42,376 nt of DNA from Planctomycetota bacterium (GTDB taxonomy: Bacteria; Planctomycetota; Planctomycetia; Gemmatales; Gemmataceae). Numbering within the stretch: position 1 is the first letter of the stretch; every line of letters begins with the position of its first letter. The position numbers and the translations under genes were made by a program. This document shows, in pieces, positions 10,101 through 17,543 of the stretch. The stretch lies in NCBI GenBank assembly GCA_021807595.1, contig JAKBCS010000031.1, positions 1 to 42,376 of the forward strand, given 5' to 3'. The notes beneath the pieces were generated by a model, which searched no databases, was not told where the DNA came from, and worked only from the letters and a program-made list of their open reading frames with translations.

Positions 10101-11136
10101 GGAACAGCTGAGGAAGAAGACCAAGGAGGCCGACCAGATTGGAGATCCGGGCAAGCGCGAGGAAGAACTGAAGCGCTTGGCGAAACGGCAACAAGAGCTG
10201 AGGAAAAAGACCGAGGACATGGTTCGCCAACTGACGCGAATGCGGGCGTCGCGGGCCGGACAATCGCTCGCTGCGGCCGGCGAGCAGATGGCGGGAGCGG
10301 GCGAGCGGATGAACGACGGACAAAAGGGTGAGGACGAACAAGCGGAGACCTTAGAACGTCTCAATGAGGCGCAGCGCGAATTGCAGCGGGCGCGCAAGGA
10401 TGCGGAAGAAGAACTGGGACGCGAACAAATAACACGTTTAGCCGATCTCATTCGTCCCTTAAAGGAAAGACAAGAAGCCTTTAACGCCGACGCCACCCGT
10501 ACACAGGAACGCGTCCAACGCAAGGGCAAGTGGGATCGCGCCCTTCGCGGCGATTATCTACGCAAGAGCGAGGCCCAGAAGGGGCTGGGCGCGGAGACGT
10601 TGGAATTGGCCGAGAAACGCCTTGGCCACGCGCCGGTCTTCGCTCGGCTCATGCGCCGCGCCGGAGAGGCGATGAACGATGCCGGCGAACGGATGAACGC
10701 CGTCGCCAAGGAACCCGTCGATCCCAAGGAGTTGCCGGACGCTCCGACGGCTCGGCTTCAACAGACGGCTCTACGACGCTTGACTCAAGTGGTCGATGCC
10801 TTGAAGGAAGCCGCCGAAAAAATGGAGTTGGCCAGAAACGACGCTGGAGGCGGCGGCGAGGGAGGCGAAGGCGGGGAAGGAGCGGGACGCAACGCGCCTC
10901 CCAGCGACGGTATCCCGCCGCTGGCGCAGCTCAAGCTGCTGCGCGAGTTGCAGAAAGACATCAACCTAAGAACGACGACGTTCCGCAAGGAGCATCTCGA
11001 TCTGAAAGACATCGCCGAAAAAGATCGGGCCGAATTGGAAGCGATCCGCAAGGATCAACAAGATGTGGCCGAGTTAATCGACGAACTGAACCGCCCTGCG
11101 GGAGAACCGGGCGACGCCGAAGGAGAAAAGAAATGA
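7105..11136 (+). CDS. DUF4175-like large membrane protein with long coiled coil
   Basis: A 1343-residue protein with hydrophobic helices at about 31-51, 61-81 and 156-177, then a large presumably periplasmic part. Residues about 190-480 are beta-rich Ig-like segments (for example NEGFEVRGRVSGVIPP and LTYPAYTQLP). Residues about 586-1130 form a very long charged coiled coil full of Glu, Lys, Arg and Gln. Near 1248-1262 is a Gly/Glu linker, followed by a C-terminal helical tail. The layout matches proteins annotated as DUF4175 family in planctomycetes; the biochemical role is unknown. AGAGG precedes the ATG by about 10 nt. The stop overlaps the next ATG as ATGA, showing translational coupling to the secreted Gly-rich protein. 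Long antisense frames here are a by-product of the codon bias of Glu/Arg-rich sequence. Confidence 0.85.
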   Translation: MPSAKRPILDAAQLRQRLAGLRRRLRLVATVRGVGFLLSVLLAAGVAAGLLDWQWHLPALVRATILVTTLTVGIVISYRYLFRPLSAPSDDLSLALRVEDKYPALNDALASTVQFLERDQSATSSSTALEREAVKFALGRAAGCDFLGVVDKRGVRWAGLSGGAFVALTLTLIFLSPRLAATAFLRLAHPFGGIDWPKKTQLVLDEPRLRIGRNEGFEVRGRVSGVIPPQATVVFRFEGFSNLVHHCDIKVDEQGSGQFQTHLSPGQVERNFRFHVKANDAVSPEYAIAVLAPPTLTALEGNPSPQVHLTYPAYTQLPSPETLSPGNGNIDMVAGTVARLRARADRPLRRAWIEFQPEVGDVELADLLTGIDGRKPWWESVPAVLDDDRQTFALEFTPTRTGNYVLHFEDETGLSNNRLFELRVEDDPAPTVRLERPSPSRDILQVLPEAELPLELIADDPRYAVRSVYLEYRTGRDEPWRRLYLYEPADGPAALLSPWTGAAFLAAPALPARPRRFDFHQKLSLKSLCRAGGGSLKEEDNVFLRVCADDYDDVSPDKTPGRSPEVELRIVGRNALEIVFNREQAAIQQELVRAREQEREAIRKVAEVENRLKKGEKLTEADREKLLQAEKSQLQIRERIGGEKEGLRSDVKRVLDGLKQNGLDKSAAQERMTDVARELNRLAENELPQIEPRLTEARQLAEQLEEKAREERKKQLEARAKEAEKEATVSEQMAERREREAADSEKKAERSATENEKTREMQEAKRQHQRADELRQQAKELHRQAIGDRRDAQRAPDPDKPRRNLADARRSQEEVEKTINDLLTRRLEPWTSSHEIKGEANRLLEEQKRLQSESEKLNEREQKEGAAGKMPSELTEPQRAELENLRDGQRKLEERTRQLLEKMVRVADGREEKDPETARELHEAAKEAQKDNLVDSQREARARIEQNNLNGAREKQQDAERDLKKLVKNLEDRREAELDRLAKKLREKEKELADLVQEQEQLRKKTKEADQIGDPGKREEELKRLAKRQQELRKKTEDMVRQLTRMRASRAGQSLAAAGEQMAGAGERMNDGQKGEDEQAETLERLNEAQRELQRARKDAEEELGREQITRLADLIRPLKERQEAFNADATRTQERVQRKGKWDRALRGDYLRKSEAQKGLGAETLELAEKRLGHAPVFARLMRRAGEAMNDAGERMNAVAKEPVDPKELPDAPTARLQQTALRRLTQVVDALKEAAEKMELARNDAGGGGEGGEGGEGAGRNAPPSDGIPPLAQLKLLRELQKDINLRTTTFRKEHLDLKDIAEKDRAELEAIRKDQQDVAELIDELNRPAGEPGDAEGEKK

Positions 11137-12221
11137 ACGGACGTTTATTGTCTCTCTTGTTCGCCGGCTCGATCTTCTGCGCCGGCCTCGTTCTTGCGCA
11201 AGATCCGCCCGGCGAGCAGGATCAGCCGCCGGCGCGTTTGAAGAAAAAGAAGCCGCGCGACGACGACAAACCGACCAAGACCGACGAGACGAAAAAAGAC
11301 GATAAAAAAGGTGACAAAAAGGATGAAAAGAAGGTCGAGCAGCCCGAACCGGAGCCGGTCACTCCGCAAGAGGAAGAGAAGGAAGTGCTTCAGCGCGTGG
11401 TGAAGAACGTCCACACCGTCGGCGACCGCCTGGCCAAAAACGACCTAGGCGAAGCCACCCTGCAAAGCCAGCGAGACATTCTGAAAGATCTGGAATCGCT
11501 CATCCAGCGAAATGAGAATCCCGAAAGCGGCGGGGGCGGAGGAGGAGGCGGCGGAGGGGGCGGAGGCGATCAACAAGATCAGAACAATGATAACAACAAC
11601 GGCGGCGGGGGTCAGAACGACAAGAATCAACGAGGCGGTTCGGGAGCCGAGGGCGGAAAACAAGGGCAGAATCCACAAGGCGGTGGCTCGAGTGGAGGAG
11701 GGAAACAAGGAGGCGGCAAATCGAATGGCAAATCGGGAAAAGGCGGCAAAGCCCAGGGTTCCTCCGAATCGGGCGGCAGCGGCAAGTCCGGCGGCAGCGG
11801 CAAAACCCAGGGAGCGGGCGGAGAGAATGGCTCCGGAACGAAATCGGGATCGGGAACGCGAGCGGGATCGGGCAAGTCCGGCAGCGGTAAAGAAGGCAAC
11901 GGCGACAAGCCGGGTGGCAAAAACGGCAAGGGAGGCAACGGCGACAAGCCGGGTGGCAAAAACGGCAAGGGAGGCAACGGCGACAAGCCGGGTGGCAAAA
12001 ACGGCAAGGGAGGCAACGGCGAAGGAGGGGGTGGACCAGACGACCGCACCCGCGACAAAAGCGCCGATCAATACAAAGATATTTGGGGGCATCTCCCGGA
12101 AACGCTTCGCGCTCGGATGGATGCCTACTCGAATCCACAGCCGTTCATGCCCAAATACGACGAACTGATTAAGCGTTACTACCGCACCATCGCCGAACAG
12201 GGACGCCGAAAAGGAGAGTGA
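11133..12221 (+). CDS. Secreted low-complexity Gly/Lys/Asn-rich protein
   Basis: A 362-residue exported protein: signal peptide at residues 1-22 (ending VLAQ), a Lys/Asp-rich segment (about 30-80), a helical segment EEEKEVLQRVVKNVHTVGDR (about 85-105) running to the IQRNEN region, then about 180 residues of Gly with Lys, Ser, Asn and Gln, and finally an ordered C-terminus containing DIWGHLPETLRARMDAYS. The Gly-rich part includes a 13-residue unit repeated three times. The C-terminal motif WGHLPxxxR-x-M resembles the ends of other planctomycete proteins of this neighbourhood type. The start overlaps the upstream stop (ATGA) and has AAGGAG 8 nt before it. The disordered middle may be a flexible spacer across the periplasm; that is inference. 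Confidence 0.82.
   Translation: MNGRLLSLLFAGSIFCAGLVLAQDPPGEQDQPPARLKKKKPRDDDKPTKTDETKKDDKKGDKKDEKKVEQPEPEPVTPQEEEKEVLQRVVKNVHTVGDRLAKNDLGEATLQSQRDILKDLESLIQRNENPESGGGGGGGGGGGGGDQQDQNNDNNNGGGGQNDKNQRGGSGAEGGKQGQNPQGGGSSGGGKQGGGKSNGKSGKGGKAQGSSESGGSGKSGGSGKTQGAGGENGSGTKSGSGTRAGSGKSGSGKEGNGDKPGGKNGKGGNGDKPGGKNGKGGNGDKPGGKNGKGGNGEGGGGPDDRTRDKSADQYKDIWGHLPETLRARMDAYSNPQPFMPKYDELIKRYYRTIAEQGRRKGE
11895..12011 (+). repeat. Three tandem 39-bp repeats inside the Gly-rich gene
   Basis: Three identical 39-bp copies start at 11895, 11934 and 11973, with a fourth partial copy after 12011. Each encodes GNGDKPGGKNGKG. Identity at the nucleotide level, synonymous sites included, points to recent slippage or unequal exchange, so copy number may differ between strains. 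The unit is a multiple of three and keeps the frame. Confidence 0.95.
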
Positions 12222-12224
12222 GTC

Positions 12225-13340
12225 ATGGCGACGCGCCGTCAATTCCTGTCGCGTTCGGGACTGGCATTTTTGGGGGCGGCCGGTACCTGTTTCGCCCTAC
12301 CGGGCGACAATCGAGAGGAAGGCGAAGGCCGCCGAGCCGTCCCCGATGGTTCCGCTTCCAAGGGCATGGTAACCGCCAAGGCCGACGAAGCGATCGATCG
12401 CGGGCTGGCCTATTTGAGCGCGCGCTCGAACCTACAAGGCGGTTACGGTACCGGGGGATACACCGGCAATGTGGCCGTCACAAGCCTGGCTGCACTGGCT
12501 TTCATGGCCCACGGCGACATGCCGCATCGGGGACCGTATGGCCGGATTATCACCAACGCCTTGAAGTTCATCCTCGCCAACGAAAACCGCGACGGTATCC
12601 ACCCGGGTTTTCTGCACAATCCCAACGGCTCACTGCACGGGCCGATGTACGGCCACGGCTTCGCCACGTTGTTTTTAGCCGAAGTGTTCGGCATGGTTCA
12701 CGACAAATCACTGCGTAAGGATCTCGACAGCGCGCTGCACCGCGCCGTCAAATTGATCCTCGATAGCCAAAACAAGGAAGGGGGATGGCGCTACAATCCC
12801 GGCAGTCCTGACGCCGACATCTCGGTGACTATCTGCCAGATTATGGCCCTGCGTGCCGCTCGCAACGCTGGTATCTTCGTGCCCCGCTCCAAAGTGGACA
12901 AGTGTGTCGAATACGTCAAGGGCTGTCAGGATCGCCTCGGCGGCTGGTTCCGGTACATGCGTTTGGCGGGTGGCGGAGGCGGTGGCCAAGGTTTTGCGCG
13001 CACTGCCGCGGGCGTCTGCGCGTTGTACAGCGCCGGCATCTATGAGGGTCGCGAGGTCGAGTCGGGTCTGGCGTTCCTACGGCGTTCTCGGCCTGCGGTC
13101 AACGGTTTCGGCAAGCCCGACATGCACTATTTCTATGGGCATTACTACGCCGTGCAGGCTATGTGGACGGCGGGCGGACGCTTCTGGTCCGAATGGTATC
13201 CGGCCGTCCGCGACGAACTGATCGCTCGGCAAGCCGTCGATGGCTCGTGGTCCGATCAGATTTGCACCCATTACGCCACCGCCATGGCCTGCATCATCCT
13301 CCAAATGCCGAATAATTATCTGCCCATCTTGCAGAAATAG
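12225..13340 (+). CDS. Tat-exported terpenoid-cyclase-like (prenyltransferase/squalene oxidase repeat) protein
   Basis: A 371-residue protein with a twin-arginine signal (TRRQFLSRSGLAFLGAAG, residues 3-20). The rest is built from alpha/alpha-toroid repeats as in squalene cyclases, prenyltransferases and complement-like proteins: GGYGTGGYTGNVAVTSLAA, KEGGWRYNPGSPDADISVT, and a last unit DGSWSDQICTHYATAMA. I find neither the DxDD motif nor the full QW repeats of squalene-hopene cyclases, so terpenoid cyclase activity is unlikely; a binding role outside the cytoplasm is more plausible. It lies three bases after the preceding stop with AAAGGAG upstream, so it belongs to the same operon as the two genes before it. 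Planctomycetes have many paralogues of this kind. Confidence 0.85.
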   Translation: MATRRQFLSRSGLAFLGAAGTCFALPGDNREEGEGRRAVPDGSASKGMVTAKADEAIDRGLAYLSARSNLQGGYGTGGYTGNVAVTSLAALAFMAHGDMPHRGPYGRIITNALKFILANENRDGIHPGFLHNPNGSLHGPMYGHGFATLFLAEVFGMVHDKSLRKDLDSALHRAVKLILDSQNKEGGWRYNPGSPDADISVTICQIMALRAARNAGIFVPRSKVDKCVEYVKGCQDRLGGWFRYMRLAGGGGGGQGFARTAAGVCALYSAGIYEGREVESGLAFLRRSRPAVNGFGKPDMHYFYGHYYAVQAMWTAGGRFWSEWYPAVRDELIARQAVDGSWSDQICTHYATAMACIILQMPNNYLPILQK

Positions 13341-13370
13341 GAGACAAGGCAACGACCGCAAGCCCCGACT

Positions 13371-15494
13371 CTACGATCGCGAGCCGAGCAAAATCACGGC
13401 CGAACGGGGCGACATGATATAGTGATCCGACGGTTTCAGGACTACGGCTTCGCGTTCCTCTACGATGTCCTCCGGCGACGACAGACTGGTATCGACCAAG
13501 CGTTTCCAGTGGCCGTGACACATCGGCAGTTTGAAGTGCTGGCTCTCCCAATGCGAATTGAAAATGACATATAAATCGGGATGAGCGTGCCCGCGGCGCA
13601 AGTGAAAGGCTAACGTGCGCGAGTGCCCGGTCCAATCCGGCTCGCCAACTTTGACACCGTGCCAATCGACGCGGTCCACAAATTGTTCTCGGCTCAGTGT
13701 GAAGTAATTCTTGCGGAGAGCAATCATCATTCGGGTGAAGCGTGTAAGCCCCGCGTTTTTCTTCAACAGCGTCCAATCGACCCAAGAAATCTCATTGTCT
13801 TGACAGTAGGCATTATTGTTGCCGCGCTGGGTGCGCGCGAACTCGTCGCCCATGAGGAGAAACGGAACCCCCTGCGAAATCAGCAACATGGTGAAATAAT
13901 TGCGCATCTGCCGCTGGCGCACGGCATTGATAGACTCGTTGTCGGTCGGTCCTTCGTGGCCGTAGTTGCAACAGTATCCTGCGTCCCAGCCGTCGCGGTT
14001 GTTTTCCCCGTTGGCTTCGTTGTGTTTACCGTTGTAGCCGACGAGATCGTGCATCGTGAAGCCGTCGTGGCAGGTGATGAAATTGACGGAATGATTGGAC
14101 GGGCGAGCGGCATCGCCGTAGAGATCGAGACTTCCACAAATCCGCTTGGCGACACATGCGGTGGCTCCAGCATCGCCGCGAATGAATCGGCGCACGTCGT
14201 CGCGGAACATGCCGTTTAGCTCGGCCCAACGGCCCCAACTGGGAAACTTGCCCATGCGCGACAGCCCCGCAGCGTCCCACGCCTCGGCGATCAATTTCAC
14301 TCCGGACAGCAGCGGATGTTCGGCGATGTGATGGAGGAGTGGAGGATCGTCGAGGACTTGACCGTTCGCTCCGCGCGAGAGAATGGCGGCGAGATCGAAG
14401 CGGAAGCCGTCGACGTGCATCTCCGTTACCCACTCGACTAGACTATCGAGGATGTGATCGCGCACGAGGGGATGATTGCAGTGGAATGTGTTGCCGCAGC
14501 CGGAGAAATTATAATAGCGTCCCTCCTTGTCCAGCAAATAGTATTGCGAGTTGTCCAATCCGCGATAGCTGAGCGTAGGACCGTTCTCGTTGCCTTCGGC
14601 AGTGTGGTTGTAGACCACGTCGAGAATGATTTCGAATCCCGCCTTATGAAACGCCCTGACCATCTCCTTGAACTCGCGCACCTGTTGGCCCGCGACGGCT
14701 GCATAAGCGGCCTTGGGAGCGAAAAAAGACAAGGGCGAGTAGCCCCAATAATTGAACAGGATTTCTCCCGTCGACGGATTGCGGCGCGCGTGTTCGAACT
14801 CGTCGAACTCGAACACCGGCATCAGTTGTACCGCCGTCACGCCGAGCGATTTCAAGTAAGGGATCTTCTCGATCAACCCCAGATAAGTGCCGGGACGATC
14901 GACGCCAGCCGAATCGTGCCGGGTGAAGCCGCGCACATGCAGTTCGTAGACAATAGTGTGCGACATGGGAGTTCGGGGCGGCATATCGCCTTGCCAATCG
15001 AAATGACTCTCCACAATGCGACTGCGGCGCGTCAACCGTGCGGAGGGCTGACCGGGCGGCGTGTCGTATCGACCCCAACAACTATTGCCGCTCAGCGCGC
15101 GGGCATAGGGATCGAGTACCACCACCGACGGATCGAACCGATGCCCAGACTTCGGCGCGTTGGGGCCGTCCACGCGATAGCCGTAGAGATAGTCGGTACG
15201 CAGATTCTGTACGAAGATGTGCCAGACATCGCCGGTTCTATTCGTGGCGGGATCGAGTGGGATCTCGGCGATGGGTTCTTCGCGCCCCTCGCGGAATAGT
15301 ACCAATCGAACGGCCTGTGCGTGGCGTGCGAAAACGGCAAAGTTGACGCCATCGGCTTGTGGCGTAGCGCCAAAAGGACGACAACAACCGCGCCGCGTCG
15401 AAAATCGCGGAGTCGGTGGAGCCAGCCTCGAAGCCGACAGACTTTGCCCGCGCTCTTGTTTCAGTAGCGAAGATACGGTGACTTGGCCGAGCAT
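13371..15494 (-). CDS. glgX: Glycogen debranching protein GlgX
   Basis: A GH13 debranching enzyme that hydrolyses alpha-1,6 branches of (limit-dextrin) glycogen in the cytoplasm. An N-terminal CBM48-like domain (GATPQADGVNFAVFARHA, residues 42-59) precedes the catalytic barrel with the motifs DVVYNHTAEGN (292-302), GFRFDLAA with nucleophile Asp367, LIAEAWD with acid Glu404 and NFITCHDGF with Asp477. Total length 707 residues, usual for the family. The reading frame stays open far upstream to 16355, but that part overlaps the GH57 gene and lacks homology; the ATG at 15494 was chosen, with the ATG at 15569 as an alternative. Ribosome sites are weak at both. It ends 30 bp from the convergent toroid-protein gene and is probably the last gene of the alpha-glucan block. 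Confidence 0.93.
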   Translation of the reverse strand: MLGQVTVSSLLKQERGQSLSASRLAPPTPRFSTRRGCCRPFGATPQADGVNFAVFARHAQAVRLVLFREGREEPIAEIPLDPATNRTGDVWHIFVQNLRTDYLYGYRVDGPNAPKSGHRFDPSVVVLDPYARALSGNSCWGRYDTPPGQPSARLTRRSRIVESHFDWQGDMPPRTPMSHTIVYELHVRGFTRHDSAGVDRPGTYLGLIEKIPYLKSLGVTAVQLMPVFEFDEFEHARRNPSTGEILFNYWGYSPLSFFAPKAAYAAVAGQQVREFKEMVRAFHKAGFEIILDVVYNHTAEGNENGPTLSYRGLDNSQYYLLDKEGRYYNFSGCGNTFHCNHPLVRDHILDSLVEWVTEMHVDGFRFDLAAILSRGANGQVLDDPPLLHHIAEHPLLSGVKLIAEAWDAAGLSRMGKFPSWGRWAELNGMFRDDVRRFIRGDAGATACVAKRICGSLDLYGDAARPSNHSVNFITCHDGFTMHDLVGYNGKHNEANGENNRDGWDAGYCCNYGHEGPTDNESINAVRQRQMRNYFTMLLISQGVPFLLMGDEFARTQRGNNNAYCQDNEISWVDWTLLKKNAGLTRFTRMMIALRKNYFTLSREQFVDRVDWHGVKVGEPDWTGHSRTLAFHLRRGHAHPDLYVIFNSHWESQHFKLPMCHGHWKRLVDTSLSSPEDIVEEREAVVLKPSDHYIMSPRSAVILLGSRS

Positions 15495-15856
15495 GGCAGA
15501 CCCCGTGGGATGGGCGGAGTATTCGGCGGCCCCTCGCGCGCCGCTCCCGATTGTCTTATCGGAAATCATAGGTCGGGAAGATCGGAGGCTCGCCGTCAAA
15601 TTTCTCGGTCGAGGTCGCTCCAAATCCCCCAAACCCTTTGAATGGTGACCCGTTTTCCGCATGGGGCGATAAACCGGGGTGTTGCCGTAACCTGGACTGA
15701 TTGCGTCGATTCTTCGGCTCGACCCTGGAGATCGAGTCTTTACCATGAAAGCGGCGGCGAAGACAACACGGGTCTGTCTAACTAGATGTGCGGCGCACCC
15801 CGGCGCGACCTGTCGAGTTCGTGCCCGCGAACCGGCAACGCAAGCTGTCGGTTCGC
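15495..15856. other. Non-coding interval between GH57 and glgX
   Basis: This 362-bp stretch separates the GH57 stop from the chosen glgX start. Apart from the hairpin next to the GH57 stop, I see no convincing gene on either strand. It is long enough to hold a separate promoter for glgX, but no clear -35/-10 pair can be named. If the earlier glgX ATG at 15569 is used, the interval shrinks to 287 bp. Confidence 0.5.
15827..15856 (-). terminator. Hairpin directly after the GH57 stop codon
   Basis: The arms GCGAACCG (15827-15834) and CGGTTCGC (15849-15856) are perfectly complementary around a 14-nt loop. On the minus strand the hairpin starts at the base after the stop codon. No T-run follows, so it could pause or protect the transcript rather than end it completely. 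Confidence 0.35.
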
Positions 15857-17446
15857 CTATTCGGAAGCGAACAGCTGATAATCGAGTTTGGGAAAGATTG
15901 CATCCATGTATTCGAGCGCTTGCAGGCTCGCGGCATCGATTTCGCGCCGGTCGAGGCGCGTCAGCAGATCGTGGAAGCGATGGAGATGCTCGTGAAAGCG
16001 CCGTTTGGCGTATTGCTCGGTGGTGCCATTCGTGATGATGAACGGCCAATCGGAGGCTTGGGCCAACATCAATTCCCGTCCCGCCTGGCGCAGCGCGCGA
16101 TCTTCGACACTTCCCAGCGAGACGAAAGGCCGTTCGCGCACCGTTTGCCTCATACGCGCGGCCGCTTCGTGCAACGGTCGCCACATCCATTCGGTTTTCG
16201 GATTGACCCAATGTTCGCTGTAGCCGTTGCGTCCCCAACTGCTCGCCGACGGCATGGACTTTTGCTGCACCGGATAGGCGTTGAGGTAAGCGGCCGGCGT
16301 GGACATTTCCAGGTCGCCTCCCGACGCCAATTCGCGGAGGACGTGATAGATCCATTGCGGGCCTTCAAACCACCAATGACCGAATAACTCGGCGTCGTAG
16401 GGAGATACGATGACGGCGGGAAACGGCATGCCGCCGCCGGCGCGGCGCGCTTGCTCGCGGCAGCGCTGGGCGAAATCGCGCGCGTGCCGCCGCGCCGTCT
16501 CCTCGCTCCAGTCGGGATTATAAAGAGCTTTATGATCCGTTTTGCCCGTGATGCGATGGTACTTAATGCCGGTGTTTTGACGGATGCCGGGGGCGTATTG
16601 GTAGGGTGCGAGATACGTCTGATCGAGATCGAAGCCGATGTCGCGGTAGTATTCGCGATAATTGGGATCGGCTGGGTAGCCTACGCTGGTACTCCAGACG
16701 AGTTTGGAAGTCATGGCATGACGGCCGAAGGCGGCCACGCCGGACGGACAATAGACCGGAGCGTGAACGCCGAACTGCGGCGCGGGTTCGGCATGTTCGA
16801 TACCGTGCCCGTCCACCAGAAAATAGCGTATGCCGGCTTGGGCCAATACTTCGTCCAGTCCGGGATAATACGCGCATTCGGGAATCCACATGCCCTTGGG
16901 CTTGAGGCCGAAAATGCGCGCGTGTTCGTCCACAGCGGTGAAGATCTGCGCCTTGACGGCGGCCGGCTCGGCGTTCAGGAGAGGCAGATAGCCGTGCGTA
17001 CCGGCGCAGGTAATCAATTCCAGATTGCCGGACTCGGCGTACTGCTGAAAAGCCGACACCAACCGCGTGCCGCAGCGATCGACGAAGATCGACCGCGCCT
17101 CCTCGAACAAACGGCGATACATCTGAGCCAAGGCGTGAACGTCCGGCCAATCCTTGGTCCGCTCGCACTCCTTCTCGGCCAGTTGCAACGACAGATCGAG
17201 ATGGCGGAGACAGCGCTGGCGCAGCAGCGCGTCTTCCATCATGTTCGCCAAGGTCGGCGACACGGACAGCGTCAATTGGAAGGGGACGTTCTCCGCTTTC
17301 AGCCGGTCGAAAAACTTGATGAGAGGAATGTACGTCTCGGAGACGGCCTCGAAGAACCAGCGCTCTTCCAGAAACCGCTCGTGTTCTGGATGGCGGACGT
17401 AGGGCAAGTGGGCGTGCAACACCAACAACAGGCAACCGTTCGGCAT
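15857..17446 (-). CDS. GH57 alpha-glucan branching-type enzyme (DUF1957 C-terminal domain)
   Basis: A 529-residue cytoplasmic GH57 enzyme of the 1,4-alpha-glucan branching type, which would cut an alpha-1,4 chain and re-attach it by an alpha-1,6 bond. Family motifs are visible: HAHLPYVRHPEH (11-22), GTHGYLPLL (149-157), GMWIPECAYYPG with nucleophile Glu190, and SPYDAELFGHWWF with acid Asp351. The C-terminal helical part (DUF1957-like) follows, with the tryptophans of SASSWGRNGYSEHWV. Length fits the branching-enzyme branch and not the shorter amylopullulanases. The ATG at 17446 has GAGGAG 6 nt upstream; the frame continues 5' to 17563 into the preceding gene. Its place among three GT4 genes and glgX supports a role in glycogen-like polymer synthesis. 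Confidence 0.92.
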   Translation of the reverse strand: MPNGCLLLVLHAHLPYVRHPEHERFLEERWFFEAVSETYIPLIKFFDRLKAENVPFQLTLSVSPTLANMMEDALLRQRCLRHLDLSLQLAEKECERTKDWPDVHALAQMYRRLFEEARSIFVDRCGTRLVSAFQQYAESGNLELITCAGTHGYLPLLNAEPAAVKAQIFTAVDEHARIFGLKPKGMWIPECAYYPGLDEVLAQAGIRYFLVDGHGIEHAEPAPQFGVHAPVYCPSGVAAFGRHAMTSKLVWSTSVGYPADPNYREYYRDIGFDLDQTYLAPYQYAPGIRQNTGIKYHRITGKTDHKALYNPDWSEETARRHARDFAQRCREQARRAGGGMPFPAVIVSPYDAELFGHWWFEGPQWIYHVLRELASGGDLEMSTPAAYLNAYPVQQKSMPSASSWGRNGYSEHWVNPKTEWMWRPLHEAAARMRQTVRERPFVSLGSVEDRALRQAGRELMLAQASDWPFIITNGTTEQYAKRRFHEHLHRFHDLLTRLDRREIDAASLQALEYMDAIFPKLDYQLFASE

Positions 17447-17543
17447 AATACTCCTCAAAGTTGTTCGGTATCGGTATCGGAAAGGGGAAAAGATTAGCAG
17501 TTGGCGCTCCCTTACCGTTTTCGATGCCCAATCCCGAACTCGG

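Noticed and set aside
11895-12011. Direct repeats as a CRISPR array
   Set aside because: The copies are contiguous without spacers, in frame, and inside a gene coding Gly/Lys-rich protein.
11445-12242. 265-codon minus-strand frame with repeated LAVFATRLVAVAS units
   Set aside because: The repeats are only the reverse complement of the 39-bp tandem repeats of the real plus-strand gene.
12225-13340. Functional squalene-hopene cyclase
   Set aside because: The toroid repeats are present, but the DxDD acid motif and full QW repeats are not, and a Tat signal exports it.
15495-16355. Upstream extension of the glgX frame
   Set aside because: It overlaps the GH57 gene, which has its own strong ribosome site and catalytic motifs; no GlgX homology there.
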